NCBI GenBank assembly: GCA_049340005.1
Contig: JBMPIY010000002.1
DNA: 64,000 nucleotides
Strand: one strand, 5' to 3'
DNA from: CAXBDP01 sp963974465
GTDB taxonomy: Bacteria > Bacteroidota > Bacteroidia > Cytophagales > Cyclobacteriaceae
A program made the position numbers and the translations under genes. This document shows positions 62,797 through 64,000 of the stretch, in pieces. The notes under the pieces are model-generated. The model ran no database searches. It worked only from the letters and a program-made list of their open reading frames with translations, and was not told where the DNA came from. Numbering within the stretch: the first letter of the stretch is position 1; every line of letters starts with the position of its first letter.

Positions 62797-63381
62797 ATGA
62801 AAAGTATTATCTACTTATCTGTATTCCTTCTTATATCTTGTTCCTCTAATATAAATCTTGAAGGTCAAGAGGATATAAGTGTCGAAACACCAAAGGAAAA
62901 ATCTTGGAATCTAACACTAACTGATCAAGATATTAGCTATTTAATAATAGCAAGTACTATGGAAAATCAGGATATGCAGTTTTCTGTAGAAACATCACTG
63001 AATGATGAAAAACAAACAACTAATGTATCACACTTCCCAAATATTAAAAAGTATGCATTGGCGAGCCTCAACAATAATAATTATAAGCAGTTAATTTTTC
63101 TAGGCAACAATTCAATAAGGCCTGAGAATGAATTGGTCTTTGTATTCTATCTAAATACGGAAAATAAGCCCTATCAATTATTAAATATACCCTTACCTGA
63201 AATTGATGGTGATAATAGGAAAAAACTTAATAGTATTAATTCCTATTCAATTAAACCTCCATACATTGAAAGAAAATTAGAATATCAGCCTCTTGAAGGT
63301 GAATTACAGAAGGAAATAATTATATATAAAATTACAGATAATAACGAAGCCGAAGTTGTTTCGAAAAAAGTAGATAAATAG
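62797..63381 (+). CDS. Lipoprotein of unknown function (second of two paralogues)
   Basis: A 194-residue lipoprotein with signal MKSIIYLSVFLLISCSS (lipobox ISC). It is homologous to the preceding gene along most of its length, but diverged. Function unknown; the terminator between the two genes indicates separate transcription. Confidence 0.68.
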   Translation: MKSIIYLSVFLLISCSSNINLEGQEDISVETPKEKSWNLTLTDQDISYLIIASTMENQDMQFSVETSLNDEKQTTNVSHFPNIKKYALASLNNNNYKQLIFLGNNSIRPENELVFVFYLNTENKPYQLLNIPLPEIDGDNRKKLNSINSYSIKPPYIERKLEYQPLEGELQKEIIIYKITDNNEAEVVSKKVDK

Positions 63382-63599
63382 GATAGATGATATTTGCTTG
63401 AATAGTTAACATTAGCTTGATCGATGCAAAAGTCTCTTCTAGAGAGGAGATTTAGAGATGTGTTTTCTTCTTAGGGAGGGTAGAGGATGGTTGATGGATC
63501 AAGATTCATTTTCACAGTCAGTAGAGCAGCAGCACGATACGGCTGATGCGGTGAATCAGAGGAGGGGAACTTTGTAGAATTAAATGATGCTCATCGCAA

Positions 63600-63632
63600 A
63601 GCTCTTCAAGGGTTTGAAACCCTTGAAGAGCT
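63600..63632. repeat. Perfect 33-bp palindrome
   Basis: Arms AGCTCTTCAAGGGTTT and complement with a single-base loop. It resembles in form the hairpin at 40104-40136 and belongs to a class of intergenic palindromes in this genome. Confidence 0.6.
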
Positions 63633-63814
63633 CGCTGTCTATGCGATAGTCGGAGAAAAGTTGAAAAAAAACATAGTCCATCATTTAATCATAAAAATCC
63701 CTGCCCATACGAGGCGGGATAGTTCAGACAATTGCGATGTTGGTAAATGATTTAGGTTATAAAAGAGGTCTGATAGCTGTAGATTGATATCGTATCCTAT
63801 TTTTTACCGACCGT

Positions 63815-63864
63815 GCGGGAGGATGATTTGCGATCATCCCTTATCCCATGGTTGAAACCATGGG
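63815..63864. repeat. REP-like double hairpin at the right edge
   Basis: GGATGAT-TTGCG-ATCATCC (63821-63839) and CCCATGGTT-GA-AACCATGGG (63845-63864) in tandem, preceded by a GCGGGAGG octamer. The layout of two close hairpins is like the copy at 16674-16721, although the sequences differ. Confidence 0.5.
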
Positions 63865-64000
63865 CTATGGATATTTCGCTCAGATAACGCTAGAAATCAT
63901 AGTGTTTCTAAATCTATCTTTCTTGTCTTGTCCTGAAATAGATTTACGTAAATTGTAAATCATGATTAAAAGAAAATCAGAACTTAAGCGGCTTAATTCT

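Larger units (their letters stand above)
455..63822. repeat. Dispersed octamer GCGGGAGG, 28 exact copies
   Basis: Plus-strand copies start at 455, 10045, 18567, 20788, 25222, 29560, 33276, 34565, 37595, 39249, 42978, 45765, 52578, 53797, 56615, 58269 and 63815. Minus-strand copies (CCTCCCGC) start at 7125, 19219, 25584, 30499, 30661, 34865, 43204, 44219, 45938, 52237 and 56825. They occur within genes, in both orientations relative to the gene, and between genes, so they are not ribosome binding sites. The longest gap is 10.05-18.57 kb. Confidence 0.85.
63382..64000. other. Intergenic region at the right edge, rich in palindromes
   Basis: No convincing gene. It contains palindromes at 63600-63632 (16-bp arms), 63821-63839 and 63845-63864, together with a GCGGGAGG octamer at 63815. 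A stretch beginning about 63932 (TTGTCCTGAAATAG, then ATG at 63962 opening MIKRKSELKRLNS) may be the start of an insertion sequence cut by the edge; this is a guess. Confidence 0.45.

Noticed and set aside
455..63822. The octamer GCGGGAGG as a Shine-Dalgarno sequence.
   Set aside because: Most copies lie inside genes or on the antisense strand and none is positioned regularly before start codons.
63600..63864. Palindromic hairpins at the right edge as the start of a CRISPR array.
   Set aside because: The three hairpins differ from each other in sequence and spacing, and no repeat unit recurs with constant spacers.
1..64000. tRNA, rRNA, riboswitch or origin sequences.
   Set aside because: No cloverleaf, ribosomal signature, riboswitch core or DnaA-box cluster was recognised by eye on either strand; a covariance-model search would be needed to exclude them.

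Overview
The window looks like chromosome from a Bacteroidota bacterium, most likely of the order Cytophagales. The DNA is AT-rich, Shine-Dalgarno signals are weak, and several promoters match the Bacteroidota -7 box TAnnTTTG. atpD-atpC stand apart from the other ATP synthase genes, and typical gene families occur (head-GIN DUF2807, GYF_2/DUF4339 proteins, SbtA, a DnaJ with two zinc repeats). This placement is inferred from the sequence; no rRNA or tRNA gene was seen.

Positions 1 to about 18.6 kb form a defence island. Reading leftwards on the minus strand there is a type 1 BREX operon: brxA, brxB, brxC, pglX, three extra genes, then pglZ, which runs off the left edge. brxL would be expected beyond it. 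The three extra genes encode a GYF_2-DUF805 membrane protein, a secreted protein and a GYF_2-transmembrane-HExxH protein. They are packed tightly between pglX and pglZ, where the usual type 1 order has nothing, and are the best candidate for an undescribed system here. Further right are a gene of unknown function, the DarT-DarG DNA ADP-ribosylation toxin-antitoxin pair, a CoiA-like (DUF6035) putative nuclease, and a HipB-HipA pair with two palindromic operator candidates and copies of a REP-like repeat on both sides.

From 18.8 to 30.9 kb lie metabolic and envelope genes: DUF4256, an alcohol dehydrogenase-like reductase, and a LysR regulator divergent from an icd-orf-orf-sbtA cluster (isocitrate dehydrogenase plus a bicarbonate-transporter-family protein). 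They are followed by a lipoprotein/S41 protease/outer-membrane operon, an unusual receiver-domain protein, and a TSUP permease. From 30.9 to 39.5 kb come an MCE (Mla) lipid-transport operon, MscS, an alkyltransferase-like protein, a sodium:solute symporter, clpS, recR, an aminotransferase and a heptose-7-phosphate kinase.

From 39.55 to 40.84 kb is a gene-poor scar. It is bounded by a 41-42 bp direct repeat derived from the 3' end of hemE and contains a decayed IS1634-like transposase. From 40.8 to 63.4 kb are mostly housekeeping genes: hemE, sdaA, a Ca/Na antiporter, upp, an M42 peptidase, hpt-adk-obg-grpE-dnaJ, an ABC exporter, a histidine kinase, atpD-atpC, a pseudouridine synthase, an amine oxidase/nitrilase pair, dnaK and two paralogous lipoproteins. 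The last 0.6 kb is intergenic DNA rich in palindromes.

Across the window the G-rich octamer GCGGGAGG occurs 28 times on either strand, inside genes and between them. That is far more than base composition predicts and suggests a genome-wide signal such as a Chi-like recombination site.
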